In this document: positions 34,865-43,996 of the stretch, piece by piece
How positions within the stretch are numbered: the first letter of the stretch is position 1
Layout: the number at the start of each line of letters is the position of its first letter
From: DGNJ01 sp002388905
Lineage (GTDB): Bacteria; Pseudomonadota; Gammaproteobacteria; Pseudomonadales; Porticoccaceae
Assembly (NCBI GenBank): GCA_036843405.1
Contig: DAITSJ010000013.1
Location: 1-64,000 of the forward strand
Direction: 5' to 3'
DNA length: 64,000 bases
Made by a program: the position numbers and the translations under genes
Notes under the pieces: model-generated
The model's database searches: none
Seen by the model: the letters and a program-made list of their open reading frames with translations, nothing else
What the model was told of the DNA's origin: nothing

Positions 34865-35356
34865 GTGCACAGGCCGAAAGCGGTCGCCGTCAAAGTTTAT
34901 GCGTTTGTTTCCTGGCTGATTCTCCACGGTGCCCTGTGGTGGCTGCTTACCGGCGGCCATGGCTGGGCATTCGGGCTGGCGTTTGCGGTGTCCGCCGCGG
35001 CCCTTTCCCTGTACCTGTCGCGCTCGCCGCTGCCCCTGCGCCTGCATAGACTGCCGGGCTTTGTCGCCATGTTCTGCCGGGAACTCCTGTCCGCCGGCTG
35101 GGACGTGGCCCGGCGGGCCCTGCATCCGCGACTGCCGCTGGCACCGCAATGGCTCGACTACCCCCTGCAATCCCGCGACTTCCATGTCCGCCTGGTGCTG
35201 TCCGCGATGGTGGGCCTGCTGCCCGGCACCCTGTCGTCCCGATTCGAAGACGACATCCTGTGGGTACACGTCATCGATGCAACACAACCCTGGCAGGACA
35301 CAGTGGCGGCCCTGGAACAGGCCCTTGCGAATTTGCTGGAGGACCGGCGGGCATGA
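34865..35356 (+). CDS. mnhE: Na+/H+ antiporter subunit E (MnhE/MrpE)
   Basis: A 163-aa membrane subunit of the Mrp-type antiporter. Two N-terminal helices (WLILHGALWWLLTGGHGWAF and the following) precede the conserved C-terminal region VRLVLSAMVGLLPGTLSSRF, the MnhE signature, then an alpha/beta tail. GTG at 34865 was chosen because GGGAG lies 5 nt upstream; GTG at 34859 is also possible. ATGA overlap with mnhF. Confidence 0.88.
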   Translation: MHRPKAVAVKVYAFVSWLILHGALWWLLTGGHGWAFGLAFAVSAAALSLYLSRSPLPLRLHRLPGFVAMFCRELLSAGWDVARRALHPRLPLAPQWLDYPLQSRDFHVRLVLSAMVGLLPGTLSSRFEDDILWVHVIDATQPWQDTVAALEQALANLLEDRRA

Positions 35357-35601
35357 TGGCACTGGCGGGATTTCTTCTGTTGACCGCGCTGGCCGGGTTA
35401 TGGCGGCTGCTGCGGGGGCCCACCAGGGCGGACCGACTTCTACCCATTCAGTTTTTTGGCACCACCGGTACCACCGTCCTGCTGATCCTGGCTCAAGCCC
35501 AGCAACAGCCGGCCCTGCGGATTGTAGCCCTGCTCCTGGCCCTGCTCGCGGCGGTGGTGCCCATCGCGCTCGTTCAGTATTTGAGGAGGGTAGGTGACTG
35601 A
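35353..35601 (+). CDS. mnhF: Na+/H+ antiporter subunit F (MnhF/MrpF)
   Basis: An 82-aa three-helix subunit. LWRLLRGPTRADRLLPIQFFGT carries the MnhF motif (GPTxxDR) in its cytoplasmic loop, followed by two helices. It starts in the mnhE stop and ends 8 nt inside mnhG. Confidence 0.88.
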   Translation: MMALAGFLLLTALAGLWRLLRGPTRADRLLPIQFFGTTGTTVLLILAQAQQQPALRIVALLLALLAAVVPIALVQYLRRVGD

Positions 35602-35917
35602 CTGGCTGGCACTATTGAGCTGGGTGCCCCTGCTTGCGGGTGCCTTCTTCTTCCTGGCCGGCACGGTGGGCCTGCTACGCTTTCCCGATATCTACTCGCG
35701 CCTTCATGCCATCACCAAGGCGGACACCCTCGGCCTGGGCCTGGTGACCCTGGGCCTGATAATGCGTGCTGAAAACTGGCAGGCCGTGGCTGTCATGGTG
35801 CTGATCTGGTTGCTGATGATGGGCTCCGGCGCCACCACCTGCCAATTGCTGGCCCGCTATCAGCAGGATCTGGAGGCGCCCGACGCGGACAAGGAACCGG
35901 TCCATGCCCGACGCTGA
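35594..35917 (+). CDS. mnhG: Na+/H+ antiporter subunit G (MnhG/MrpG)
   Basis: A 107-aa three-helix subunit. GTVGLLRFPDIYSRLHAITKADTLG is the family motif (FPDxYxRLHA...K). The GTG start has GGAGGG upstream and overlaps mnhF. The C-terminal tail is hydrophilic and acidic. Confidence 0.92.
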   Translation: MTDWLALLSWVPLLAGAFFFLAGTVGLLRFPDIYSRLHAITKADTLGLGLVTLGLIMRAENWQAVAVMVLIWLLMMGSGATTCQLLARYQQDLEAPDADKEPVHARR

Positions 35918-36809
35918 GTGGCTGTTCGACGGTACCCTGGGGATCCTGCTGCTGGTTCTTGCCGGGGCGGCCCTGCATGCCCGCAGCCTCTATGCCGCAG
36001 TGGTCATGTTCATCGCGCTGGGCCTGATGCTGGCACTTACCTGGGCGCGACTGGGCGCCCCCGACCTGGCCCTCGCCGAGGCGGCCATCGGCGCGGGAGT
36101 GACCGGCGCGCTCCTGTTTTCGACCCTTTACAAGGCCGGCATGGACCGGCATAAACGCGCAACCCCGAACCGGATTGCCCTGCTATTGCCCGGTCTGGCC
36201 TTCCTATTGCTGCTGACGGCGGCCTGGCCGCTGCCGGAGATGCACTCGCCCCTGCCCGACCAGGTAATGGCGCATCTGAAAGACAGCGGGGTATCCCATC
36301 CGGTTACCGCCGTCCTGCTCAACTTCCGCGCCTGGGACACACTCCTGGAAGTTTCGGTGGTCCTGATCGCCCTGTTGGGAGTCCGCCAGCTTTACCCTTC
36401 CCACGGCGAAGTTCCGACTCCCTGGCCGCTGATGCTGGCCTGGGGCAGGCTGCTGGCGCCGTTGACCGTGATCGTTGGCGGCTATTTGCTGTGGCGCGGC
36501 ACAGACGCCCCCGGCGGCGCCTTCCAGGCGGGTACTGTCCTCGCCGCCGGCGGCGTCGCCCTGCGCCTGATCGGTGTACTGCCACCCCTGGGCTGGCACC
36601 AGTGGCCGGTACGCCTGCTGGTCCTCGCCGGCGTACTGGTCTTTGTCGCGGTGGCGGCCCTGACCGCCTGGCTGGGTCAGGGATGGCTTCACTACCCGAC
36701 CGGCTCGAGCAAGGTGCTGATCCTGTTGATCGAACTCATGGCAACGGCGTCCATTGCCACCACCCTGACGTTGCTGGTCGTGGGCGAGAAGCGGGAGTTG
36801 CGGCCTTGA
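35904..36809 (+). CDS. Fused DUF4040 (MbhD-like) and MnhB antiporter subunit
   Basis: A 301-aa membrane protein combining two antiporter modules. Residues about 1-80 are DUF4040-like (LAGAALHARSLYAAVVMFIALG and GAPDLALAEAAIGAGVTGALL), equivalent to the C-terminal part of MrpA or to MbhD. Residues about 130-300 contain the MnhB domain (VSVVLIALLGVRQLY, GYLLWRGTDAPGGAFQAGTVLA). Together with the separate MnhD-like genes this replaces the missing full-length MnhA. Starts within mnhG and overlaps mnhC by TTGA. Confidence 0.88.
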   Translation: MPDAEWLFDGTLGILLLVLAGAALHARSLYAAVVMFIALGLMLALTWARLGAPDLALAEAAIGAGVTGALLFSTLYKAGMDRHKRATPNRIALLLPGLAFLLLLTAAWPLPEMHSPLPDQVMAHLKDSGVSHPVTAVLLNFRAWDTLLEVSVVLIALLGVRQLYPSHGEVPTPWPLMLAWGRLLAPLTVIVGGYLLWRGTDAPGGAFQAGTVLAAGGVALRLIGVLPPLGWHQWPVRLLVLAGVLVFVAVAALTAWLGQGWLHYPTGSSKVLILLIELMATASIATTLTLLVVGEKRELRP

Positions 36810-37090
36810 GCACCACCCTCTTTTATCTCGCCATTGGCATCGGCCTCTGGCTGATGGGACTGCACGGCCTGCTGGCGACGCGCCAGTCCATAATCCTGGT
36901 CCTGGCGATCAACATCATGTCGAGCGGCACCTTTATGGTCATGGTCGCCCTGGCCACCCATAGCGACCCGGTGGATCCCGTCCTCCAGGCACTGGTGGTC
37001 ACCGGCTTGGTGGTGGCGGTCAGTGCCACGGCGCTTGCCCTGCGACTGGCCGCTTCGCGCCGGCGCAGGACAGAGGACGACGCCACGTGA
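36806..37090 (+). CDS. mnhC: Na+/H+ antiporter subunit C (MnhC/NuoK-like)
   Basis: A 94-aa three-helix subunit homologous to NuoK. GLHGLLATRQSIILVLAINIM corresponds to the core helix, and DPVLQALVVTGLVVAVSATALAL to helix 3. The start is a TTG overlapping the previous stop, with GGGAG 8 nt upstream. The glutamates that carry protons in NuoK are largely absent, as in MnhC. Confidence 0.88.
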   Translation: MSTTLFYLAIGIGLWLMGLHGLLATRQSIILVLAINIMSSGTFMVMVALATHSDPVDPVLQALVVTGLVVAVSATALALRLAASRRRRTEDDAT

Positions 37091-38511
37091 ATCCGGCGCT
37101 GCTCAGCCTGCTGACCCCTCTGGCGACGGCGATATTGATGCTTCTGTGCCGGTCCCGTGCCGCCGTCTGGACCATCGCCGCCAGCCTCCTGAGCCTGGTT
37201 GCGGCGATCGCAGCGCTGTACCAGGTCACCACAGACGGCAGCCAGTTGATTCACCTGGGTGGCTGGGAGAGTCCGCTGGCCATTCGTTTTCGGGTAACCG
37301 CCCTGAGTGCGCTGTTGCTGGCCTTCACCGCGTTGATTCACCTGCTGGTGGGCCTCTACGCCGCGCGCAGCCGCCACAGTCAGACCCGGAACACTGACTA
37401 CTGGCCGTTGTCCTGTTTTCTGCACGCGAGTCTGGCGTCCCTGTGGCTTTCCACCGACCTTTTCAACTGGTATGTGATCCTGGAGCTGCTGGGTCTGACC
37501 GCAGTGGCCCTGGTCAGCCTGGCCGGAACCAAAGCCCATCGGGCAGCCTTCAACTACCTGCTTTTGTCCCTGGCCGCCTCTCTGTGCTACCTGCTGGGCG
37601 TGGCACTCCTCTATGGCCGTTACGGGGTTCTCGACAGCCTCCTGCTCGCCGACATGCTGGAAGCGGACCATACCACCCGCACGGCCCTGCTCGTCATTAC
37701 GCTGGGTCTGATGCTCAAGGCCGCGCTCTGGCCCCTGCATTTATGGCTGCCCCCCGCCCACGCCGGCGCCCCGACGGCGGTAAGCGCCCTGCTCTCGGCC
37801 CTGGTGGTGAAGGGTCCCCTGTTCGTCCTCTGGATGCTCTGGAGCCAGGTGGCCCCGGTGGAACTGGGCCGCCAGGCCGGCCCCGCGATGGCGGCCGCGG
37901 GTGTGGCCGCGCTGGTTTCGGCGGGCTGGTCCGCCTGCCGTACGCCGCATATCAAGACCCTGGTGGCCTACTCCACTGTGGCTCAGCTGGGCTACGCGTT
38001 GCTCGCCCTGGGCATGCTGTTGCGCTGGGGAGTACGGGAACTGCATGTGGCCCTGTGGCTATTCGTATTTGCCCATGGCCTGGCCAAAGCCTCCATGTTT
38101 CTGGCGGCCGGGGAAATGCAATCGACCCTGGGCAGCAAGAAGGTCTCTGCCCTGCGGGGTGCCACCCAGACCGTCCCCGTGGCGATGTTTGCTTTTGCCG
38201 TGGCCGGCGGCAGCCTGATCGGACTGCCACCCAGCGGAGGTTTCCTGGCCAAGTGGGTGCTGCTGCAGCCGCTGCTGCTTGAGCCGAGCCACTGGCCCTG
38301 GGCCCTGGGGGTGCTGCTGGGCACCCTGGCCAGCGCTGCCTACGTATTCCGGGTGATCGCCCTGTCCTTCGACCGGGCTCCGCCGCCCCGGCCGGACTAT
38401 AATCCCGACCCCGTCGCCCAGTGGCTGACCCTGCTGCCGGCGCTGCTGGTCTGGGGCATGGCCCTGGGTGGGGAAACCCTGATCCTGTGGATGTCGGGAG
38501 TGGCGTACTGA
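37087..38511 (+). CDS. mnhD: Antiporter subunit D (MnhD/NuoM-like), first copy
   Basis: A 474-aa proton-pumping-type subunit with about 14 helices. The TM5 glutamate is kept (E133 in WYVILELLGLTAVAL), as are the TM7 lysine in LKAALWPLHLWLPPAHAGAPTAVSALLSALVVKG and the His/Lys of TM8. GTG start overlapping mnhC. First of three paralogues in tandem. Confidence 0.92.
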   Translation: MNPALLSLLTPLATAILMLLCRSRAAVWTIAASLLSLVAAIAALYQVTTDGSQLIHLGGWESPLAIRFRVTALSALLLAFTALIHLLVGLYAARSRHSQTRNTDYWPLSCFLHASLASLWLSTDLFNWYVILELLGLTAVALVSLAGTKAHRAAFNYLLLSLAASLCYLLGVALLYGRYGVLDSLLLADMLEADHTTRTALLVITLGLMLKAALWPLHLWLPPAHAGAPTAVSALLSALVVKGPLFVLWMLWSQVAPVELGRQAGPAMAAAGVAALVSAGWSACRTPHIKTLVAYSTVAQLGYALLALGMLLRWGVRELHVALWLFVFAHGLAKASMFLAAGEMQSTLGSKKVSALRGATQTVPVAMFAFAVAGGSLIGLPPSGGFLAKWVLLQPLLLEPSHWPWALGVLLGTLASAAYVFRVIALSFDRAPPPRPDYNPDPVAQWLTLLPALLVWGMALGGETLILWMSGVAY

Positions 38512-40067
38512 TGGTTTCCTGGACCTGGTTGCTGCCCCTGGCCATTATTCTCAGTTCGCTGATTCCCGGCCTGCTGATTTTTTCCCTCAAGGAGAGACAG
38601 GAAAAACTAAGAACCTTTCTCAACCTTACCGGGGCCCTGGTAAAAATGGCGCTGGTGGGAGTGATGCTGTACGGGGTGTCCAACGGCGTGGAATTCCGTT
38701 TCAGTCTCCCCTTCCTGCCCGGCGGCGGATTGCTGCTCAAGGGCGACGCCCTGTCCCTGCAGTTTGTCAGTCTCTCTTCCGTGTTGTGGCTGGCCACCAC
38801 TGTCTACGCCATCGGCTATCTGGAGGATTCACCGCTGCGCTCGCGGTTTTTCGGCTATTTCAGCCTTTGCGTCAGCGCCACCGTGGGCCTGGCCCTGGCG
38901 GGCAACCTGGTGACCTTCCTGCTGTTTTATGAGTTATTGACCCTGGCCACCTTTCCCCTGGTCGTACACCGGGGCACCAAGGCGGCCCTGCGCGCCGGTC
39001 GGGTCTATCTGGTCTACACCCTGGCCGGCGGCGCCGTCCTGCTAATGGGCGTGGTGCTGCTGCACACCGAGGCCGGCACGCCGGATTTTGTTCCCGGCGG
39101 CTATCTTTCGGGCATGGATAGCGAAGGCAACTTCAGTTCGACGGTGATTTCGGGTCTGGCGGGAGAACGCGACTTCACCCTGACCGTGGCTTTCGTGCTG
39201 CTGGTGGCCGGCCTCGGGGTCAAGGCCGCGCTGATCCCCCTGCATGGCTGGCTGCCCCAGGCCATGGTGGCTCCCGCGCCGGTCAGTGCCCTGCTGCACG
39301 CGGTGGCAGTGGTCAAGGCCGGCGTCTTCGGTCTGGTGCGCGTGGTGTACGATGTTTACGGCATCGAGTCCGTCAGGGAACTGCACCTGAACCAGCCACT
39401 GCTCTGGCTGGCGGCCGCCACTATTATTTACGGCTCCGTCAGGGCGCTGGAACAGCGGGAACTGAAAAAGCGTCTCGCCTATTCCACCGTCAGCCAGGTC
39501 TCCTATATCGCGCTGGGCGTGGCCCTGGCCGGCCCGCTGGCTGCCACCGGGGCCCTGGCCCACCTGGTCCATCAGGGCCTTATGAAAGTGACACTGTTCT
39601 ACTGTGCCGGCAACTTCGCCGAAACCCTCGGGGTGCACCGGATCGAGGGCATGAACGGGATCGGCCGGCGCATGCCGCTGACCATGGCGGCTTTCACGCT
39701 CGGCGCCCTGGGGATGATCGGGGTACCGCCCCTGGCCGGCTTTATCAGTAAATGGTACCTGGGCCTGGGGGCTCTGGAAGTGGGCCAGGACTGGGTGTTG
39801 CTGATTCTGGTTGCCTCGGCTCTGCTCAATGCCGCTTACTTCCTGCCCCTGATTTACCGGGGCTGGTTCGCCGCGCCGCCGGATGAATGGCCGGAAGACA
39901 AGCGCTGGCCGGCCCTGCACCCGCTGCTCGGCGAGACTCACTGGATGCTTCTGCTGCCGGCCCTGTTTACCGCCGTGCTCTCCCTCCTCGCCGGCCTGTT
40001 GGCGGGGCTGGATATCAGCCCCCTGGCGTGGGGCCAGTTGATTGTCGAACGGGAGTTTGCCCCGTGA
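38511..40067 (+). CDS. Antiporter subunit D-like (MnhD/MnhA-type), second copy
   Basis: A 518-aa MnhD/NuoM-like protein. The TM5 glutamate is E141 (FLLFYELLTLATFPLVV), and the central motif VKAALIPLHGWLPQAMVAPA is complete. A later loop (YSTVSQVSYIALGVALAG) matches the lysine/histidine helices. Its central region is closer to MbhH/MnhA-type sequences than the first copy. Start overlaps the mnhD stop (TGATG). Probably pumps ions. Confidence 0.9.
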   Translation: MVSWTWLLPLAIILSSLIPGLLIFSLKERQEKLRTFLNLTGALVKMALVGVMLYGVSNGVEFRFSLPFLPGGGLLLKGDALSLQFVSLSSVLWLATTVYAIGYLEDSPLRSRFFGYFSLCVSATVGLALAGNLVTFLLFYELLTLATFPLVVHRGTKAALRAGRVYLVYTLAGGAVLLMGVVLLHTEAGTPDFVPGGYLSGMDSEGNFSSTVISGLAGERDFTLTVAFVLLVAGLGVKAALIPLHGWLPQAMVAPAPVSALLHAVAVVKAGVFGLVRVVYDVYGIESVRELHLNQPLLWLAAATIIYGSVRALEQRELKKRLAYSTVSQVSYIALGVALAGPLAATGALAHLVHQGLMKVTLFYCAGNFAETLGVHRIEGMNGIGRRMPLTMAAFTLGALGMIGVPPLAGFISKWYLGLGALEVGQDWVLLILVASALLNAAYFLPLIYRGWFAAPPDEWPEDKRWPALHPLLGETHWMLLLPALFTAVLSLLAGLLAGLDISPLAWGQLIVEREFAP

Positions 40068-41716
40068 ACGGACTCTGGTGGCTGGCCGTGGTCATGGCGC
40101 CCGTCCTCGGGGCGATGTGCCTGTGGTACCGGCCCAGGACGACGATTCCCTGGTTGTGGGTCACCTGCGCACCCGCCCTGCTGGCGGCCTTCCAGCCGCC
40201 GGCCGCCCTGGTCCCGGCGTGGCTGTGGCCTGGCGCCGAATGGGGCGCCACCGACGATATCCGGCGAATTTTCCTGGCGCTCACCGGCCTGGTCTGGGGT
40301 TGTGCCACGGTCTTTGCCGCCGCCCGGCGTCCGGCTGCCGGAGAAGCGCGCTTCTGGCTGTTCTGGCTGCTCGCCCTGACCGGAAACCTGCTCGCCGTGA
40401 TCTCCCGCGACGGGCCCGGATTCTACGTGGGCTTTTCCATTATGAGCCTGTCTGCCTATGGCCTGGTTGTGCACCCGGGCGGGCGGGAACAGCGCCGGGC
40501 CGGCCGCATCTACCTGCAGATGGCCCTGGCCGGGGAGATGCTGCTCTTTGCCGGGCTTACCCTGCGCATTCACGAAACGGGATCAGTCAACCTGGGAGAC
40601 TGGCAAGCCCATGCACTGCCGCCACTGACGGGGGCACTACTGATTGCGGGGTTCGGCATCAAGATGGGTTTCTGGCCTCTGCACCTGTGGCTGCCGCCGG
40701 CCTACCGGGCGGCACCGGCGCCCGGGGCCGCGGTACTTTCGGGGTCCATGATGAAAGTGGGAGTGCTGGGGCTCTGGCTCTTTATGCCCGAAGCCGGCCC
40801 CTGGCTGCGGGACTGGACACCCTGGCTGCTGGCGCTGGGGGCCGTCAGTGCCTTCTACGGGGTCATGGCCGGCCTGCTGCAGCGCGACGCCCAGACCGTT
40901 CTGGCCTATTCCTCGGTAAGCCAGGCCGGCTACCTGCTGGTCATCCAGGCACTGGCCTGGCACCAACCGGCAGTTCGGGAATCATGGGGGTTGCTGCTGG
41001 CCTTTTTTGCCGTGCACCACGCCACCGCCAAGAGCGCCCTTTTCCTGGGTGCCGGCCTGGCCGGGAACGTACGCCTCGGGCGCTGGCACTGGTTGCTCAT
41101 GGCCCTGCCGGCGCTGGCCCTGGCGGGCCTGCCCCCGACTACCGGCATGGTGGTCAAGAACCTGATCAAGAAAGGTTTGGCGGACGATACCCTGGAAGCC
41201 TGGATACCACTTCTGTCCCTGGGTTCCCTGGCCACGGGATTGCTGGTCCTGCATGCCCTGTGGCGGATGTACCGTGCCGGACCGGCGCCGGGCGAAGGCG
41301 ACAAGGCCCATCCGCTTCGGGTGTATCCGTGGGCGGTGCTCAGTCTGGCGCCACTGGTCCTGCCCTGGCTCTGGCCGGCCATGAACGAGCCCTGGCGGAA
41401 GGCCCTGGCACCGGACGCGCTCTGGTCCGCCATCTGGCCACTGCTGGTGGCCGGCGGTATCGCGGCCCTGGCCATGGTCCGGGGCTGGCGCCCGCCCGGG
41501 CGCCTTGCCTACCGGCTCGGACCGGGGCTCTCCCTGTCGTCCGGGATCATAGGCGTGCTCAACCGGTTGTCCCTTCCCGCGCTGGAATACGCGGGCGGCG
41601 GACGCTGGTGGCGCCAATGGGAGCGGCGCTGGAATCGGCTCTGGCGGGAAACCAACCCCATCACGCTGAGCGGTTGGCTGTTGTTCCTGCTCCTCCTGCT
41701 GGGCTGGCTGTGGTAA
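40064..41716 (+). CDS. Antiporter subunit D-like, third copy lacking TM5 glutamate
   Basis: A 550-aa paralogue. It keeps the lysine helix motif GIKMGFWPLHLWLPPAYRAAPAP and VLAYSSVSQAGYL, but the TM5 segment reads FYVGFSIMSLSAYGLVV, with S125 where the family has its essential Glu. The C terminus is extended (about residues 480-550), basic and Trp-rich, with one last helix (WLLFLLLLLGWLW). It may be structural rather than pumping. GTG start overlapping the second copy. Confidence 0.88.
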   Translation: MNGLWWLAVVMAPVLGAMCLWYRPRTTIPWLWVTCAPALLAAFQPPAALVPAWLWPGAEWGATDDIRRIFLALTGLVWGCATVFAAARRPAAGEARFWLFWLLALTGNLLAVISRDGPGFYVGFSIMSLSAYGLVVHPGGREQRRAGRIYLQMALAGEMLLFAGLTLRIHETGSVNLGDWQAHALPPLTGALLIAGFGIKMGFWPLHLWLPPAYRAAPAPGAAVLSGSMMKVGVLGLWLFMPEAGPWLRDWTPWLLALGAVSAFYGVMAGLLQRDAQTVLAYSSVSQAGYLLVIQALAWHQPAVRESWGLLLAFFAVHHATAKSALFLGAGLAGNVRLGRWHWLLMALPALALAGLPPTTGMVVKNLIKKGLADDTLEAWIPLLSLGSLATGLLVLHALWRMYRAGPAPGEGDKAHPLRVYPWAVLSLAPLVLPWLWPAMNEPWRKALAPDALWSAIWPLLVAGGIAALAMVRGWRPPGRLAYRLGPGLSLSSGIIGVLNRLSLPALEYAGGGRWWRQWERRWNRLWRETNPITLSGWLLFLLLLLGWLW

Positions 41717-41720
41717 CCCT

Positions 41721-43334
41721 TCAGCCCGCCTCTTTCAGCGCCCGGCGCAACACCTTGCCGACATTGGACTTGGGGAGTTCGTCAACAAATTCCACCTGCC
41801 TGGGCACCTTGTAGGCGGCCAGGGTCTGCCGGGCAAAATGGCGGATGTCGTCGGCGGAGAGGTGCGGATTGCTGACCACGGCAATCAGCTTCACCGCCTC
41901 CACGGTTTCGGGATCGGGCACCCCCACCACCGCACACTCGACAATATCGGGATGGCGGGCGATGGCATCCTCCACTTCGTTGGGATAGACGTTGAACCCC
42001 GACACCACGATCATATCCTTGAGCCGGTCGACAATACTCAGGTAGCCATCCGCGTCCATGACCGCCACGTCCCCGGTGTGAAGCCAACCCTGCTCATCGA
42101 GCATCTCGCGGGTCTCCTCCGGCCGCTGCCAGTAGCCCGCCATCACCTGGGGACCGCGGATCCAGAGCTCGCCGGGCTCACCCTGGGGTACCGGCTGCCG
42201 GTCGGCGTCCAGCAGGCGGCACTCGGTATCCGGCAGCAGCTTGCCCACGGTGCCCAGCCGGGGCTGTGCCGGCGGGTTGAGGGAAACCACGGGGCTGGCT
42301 TCGGTGAGTCCGTAGCCCTCGATTACCTTGCAGCCGGTAACCGCTTCCCAGCGCTCAGCGGTGTCACGGGTCAGGGCCATGCCCCCCGAGACGGTGATGC
42401 GCAGGCGGGAAAAGTCCAGCTTGCGGAAACCAGGGTGCCGGCACAGGGCGTTGAACAGGGTATTCAGGCCCGCGAACAGGGTGAAGCGCTCTCTCCTGAG
42501 GGCGCGGACGAAACGGCCCAGGTTGCGGGGGTCGGGAATGAGTATCACCCGGGCACCGATACCAATGCCCAGCAACATGCACAGCATAAAGGAGAAAATG
42601 TGGTAGATGGGCAGGGGAGCGACCATGATTTCCTCCCCCTCCCGCAGCGCGCCGTCCAGGAATCCCTCCACCTGGCGGATATTGCTGAGCAGGTTGGCGT
42701 GGCTGAGCATGGCACCCTTGGCGATACCGGTGGTACCGCCGGTGTACTGGAGTACCGCCAGGTCGTTGCTGTCCCCGGCCACCGGTTCGGTGACGGCAAA
42801 CCCGGCACCTTGGGCCAACGCATCCCTGAACCGCACCGCCGTCCCCTTGAGCCGGGACGCCGCCTTCTGAAGCCGGCGTGCCCGGACCACGCCGTTGATC
42901 AGCCACCGCCTGCCGGCAGGATGCAAATCGGCGGGCTCGGTCACGATCACCCGTTCCAGGTTCACATGATCCATGACCCCGGCGGTCTTGTCGGCAAAAT
43001 CCCCCAGCACGATCGCGGCCCGGGCGCCCGCATCATTGAGCTGATGGATCAGTTCCCGCTCCGTATACAGGGGATTGGTGTTGACCACCACCAGCCCCGC
43101 CCGGAGGGCGGCCACCACCGCCACCGGGTACTGGAGCAGGTTGGGCAACTGGATGGCAATGCGGTCGCCGGGCTCGAGCCCGGCGCCGTGGCGCAGATAA
43201 CCGGCAAGATGCCCGGCCAGGTTGTCCAGCTCGCCGAATGTCAGGGTGTGCCCGAGACAGCTGAATGCCGGCTTGTCGGCATAGCTGCGGCAGCGCTCCG
43301 CGAAAAAGTCTGTCAGCGTTCCCGTTGTGTTCAT
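41721..43334 (-). CDS. Long-chain acyl-CoA synthetase/AMP ligase (FadD-like)
   Basis: A 537-aa ANL-superfamily enzyme. The P-loop is YTGGTTGIAKGAMLSH, motif II GYGLTEASPVV, and the hinge/C-domain GDVAVMDADGYLSIVDRLKD with lysine-bearing KSNVGKVLRRALKE near the end. These favour FadD-type fatty acyl-CoA synthesis (ATP-dependent activation via acyl-AMP). It stands alone and converges on the antiporter operon. Substrate chain length not determined. Confidence 0.88.
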   Translation of the reverse strand: MNTTGTLTDFFAERCRSYADKPAFSCLGHTLTFGELDNLAGHLAGYLRHGAGLEPGDRIAIQLPNLLQYPVAVVAALRAGLVVVNTNPLYTERELIHQLNDAGARAAIVLGDFADKTAGVMDHVNLERVIVTEPADLHPAGRRWLINGVVRARRLQKAASRLKGTAVRFRDALAQGAGFAVTEPVAGDSNDLAVLQYTGGTTGIAKGAMLSHANLLSNIRQVEGFLDGALREGEEIMVAPLPIYHIFSFMLCMLLGIGIGARVILIPDPRNLGRFVRALRRERFTLFAGLNTLFNALCRHPGFRKLDFSRLRITVSGGMALTRDTAERWEAVTGCKVIEGYGLTEASPVVSLNPPAQPRLGTVGKLLPDTECRLLDADRQPVPQGEPGELWIRGPQVMAGYWQRPEETREMLDEQGWLHTGDVAVMDADGYLSIVDRLKDMIVVSGFNVYPNEVEDAIARHPDIVECAVVGVPDPETVEAVKLIAVVSNPHLSADDIRHFARQTLAAYKVPRQVEFVDELPKSNVGKVLRRALKEAG

Positions 43335-43451
43335 TGTGCCTCGCTTTTTTGAGAATATCCTAACACGAGTCCCATACAGGCCACCTGTACGTTAGGATTC
43401 AATTCGTCGGCCGAAGCCGACCCCACAATCGGATTCTGGAGTAGCCATTCA

Positions 43452-43901
43452 ATGAAAATCTGGGTCGATGCCGACGCCTGCCCCCGCGCCGTGCGGGAGA
43501 TTCTCTTCCGGGCCGCGCGCAACCGGGCCGTGGATGTCGTCCTGGTGGCCAATCAGGCCCTCAACGTCCCGCCTTCGCCCCGGATTCGCGGTATCCAGGT
43601 GGCCGGGGGCTTCGATGTGGCCGACGACTACATTGTCGAGCACCTCGAGGCCGGCGATCTCGTCATCACTGCCGATATTCCCCTGGCCGCGCAGGTGGTG
43701 GACAAGGGCGCCGAGGCGCTCAATCCCCGGGGCGAGCGCTATACGGCGGAAAACATCCGCCAGCGGCTGGCCATGCGCGACCTTATGGAAAGCCTGCGCA
43801 GCAGCGGACAGGTGAGCGGCGGCCCCGCCGCCCTGGGCCGCCAGGATATCCAGCAGTTCGCCAACAAACTGGACCGGTGGCTGACAAAACACGCCCAGTA
43901 G
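43452..43901 (+). CDS. YaiI/YqxD family protein (DUF188)
   Basis: A 149-aa PIN-like/NYN-type protein. KIWVDADACPRAVREILFRAA, VADDYIVEHLEAGDLVITADIPLA and NIRQRLAMRDLME are conserved YaiI segments; aspartates near 7, 9 and 64 would fit a metal site. Function unknown. It precedes the helicase gene by about 95 nt. Confidence 0.9.
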   Translation: MKIWVDADACPRAVREILFRAARNRAVDVVLVANQALNVPPSPRIRGIQVAGGFDVADDYIVEHLEAGDLVITADIPLAAQVVDKGAEALNPRGERYTAENIRQRLAMRDLMESLRSSGQVSGGPAALGRQDIQQFANKLDRWLTKHAQ

Positions 43902-43996
43902 CGGGGATTAAAACAGGTTCCCAATCGCGGCGGCCCTGCGTATACTTCGCCACCAAGCCACATTTGCCTCCGGGCACCATCTTTGCAGGCACCACC

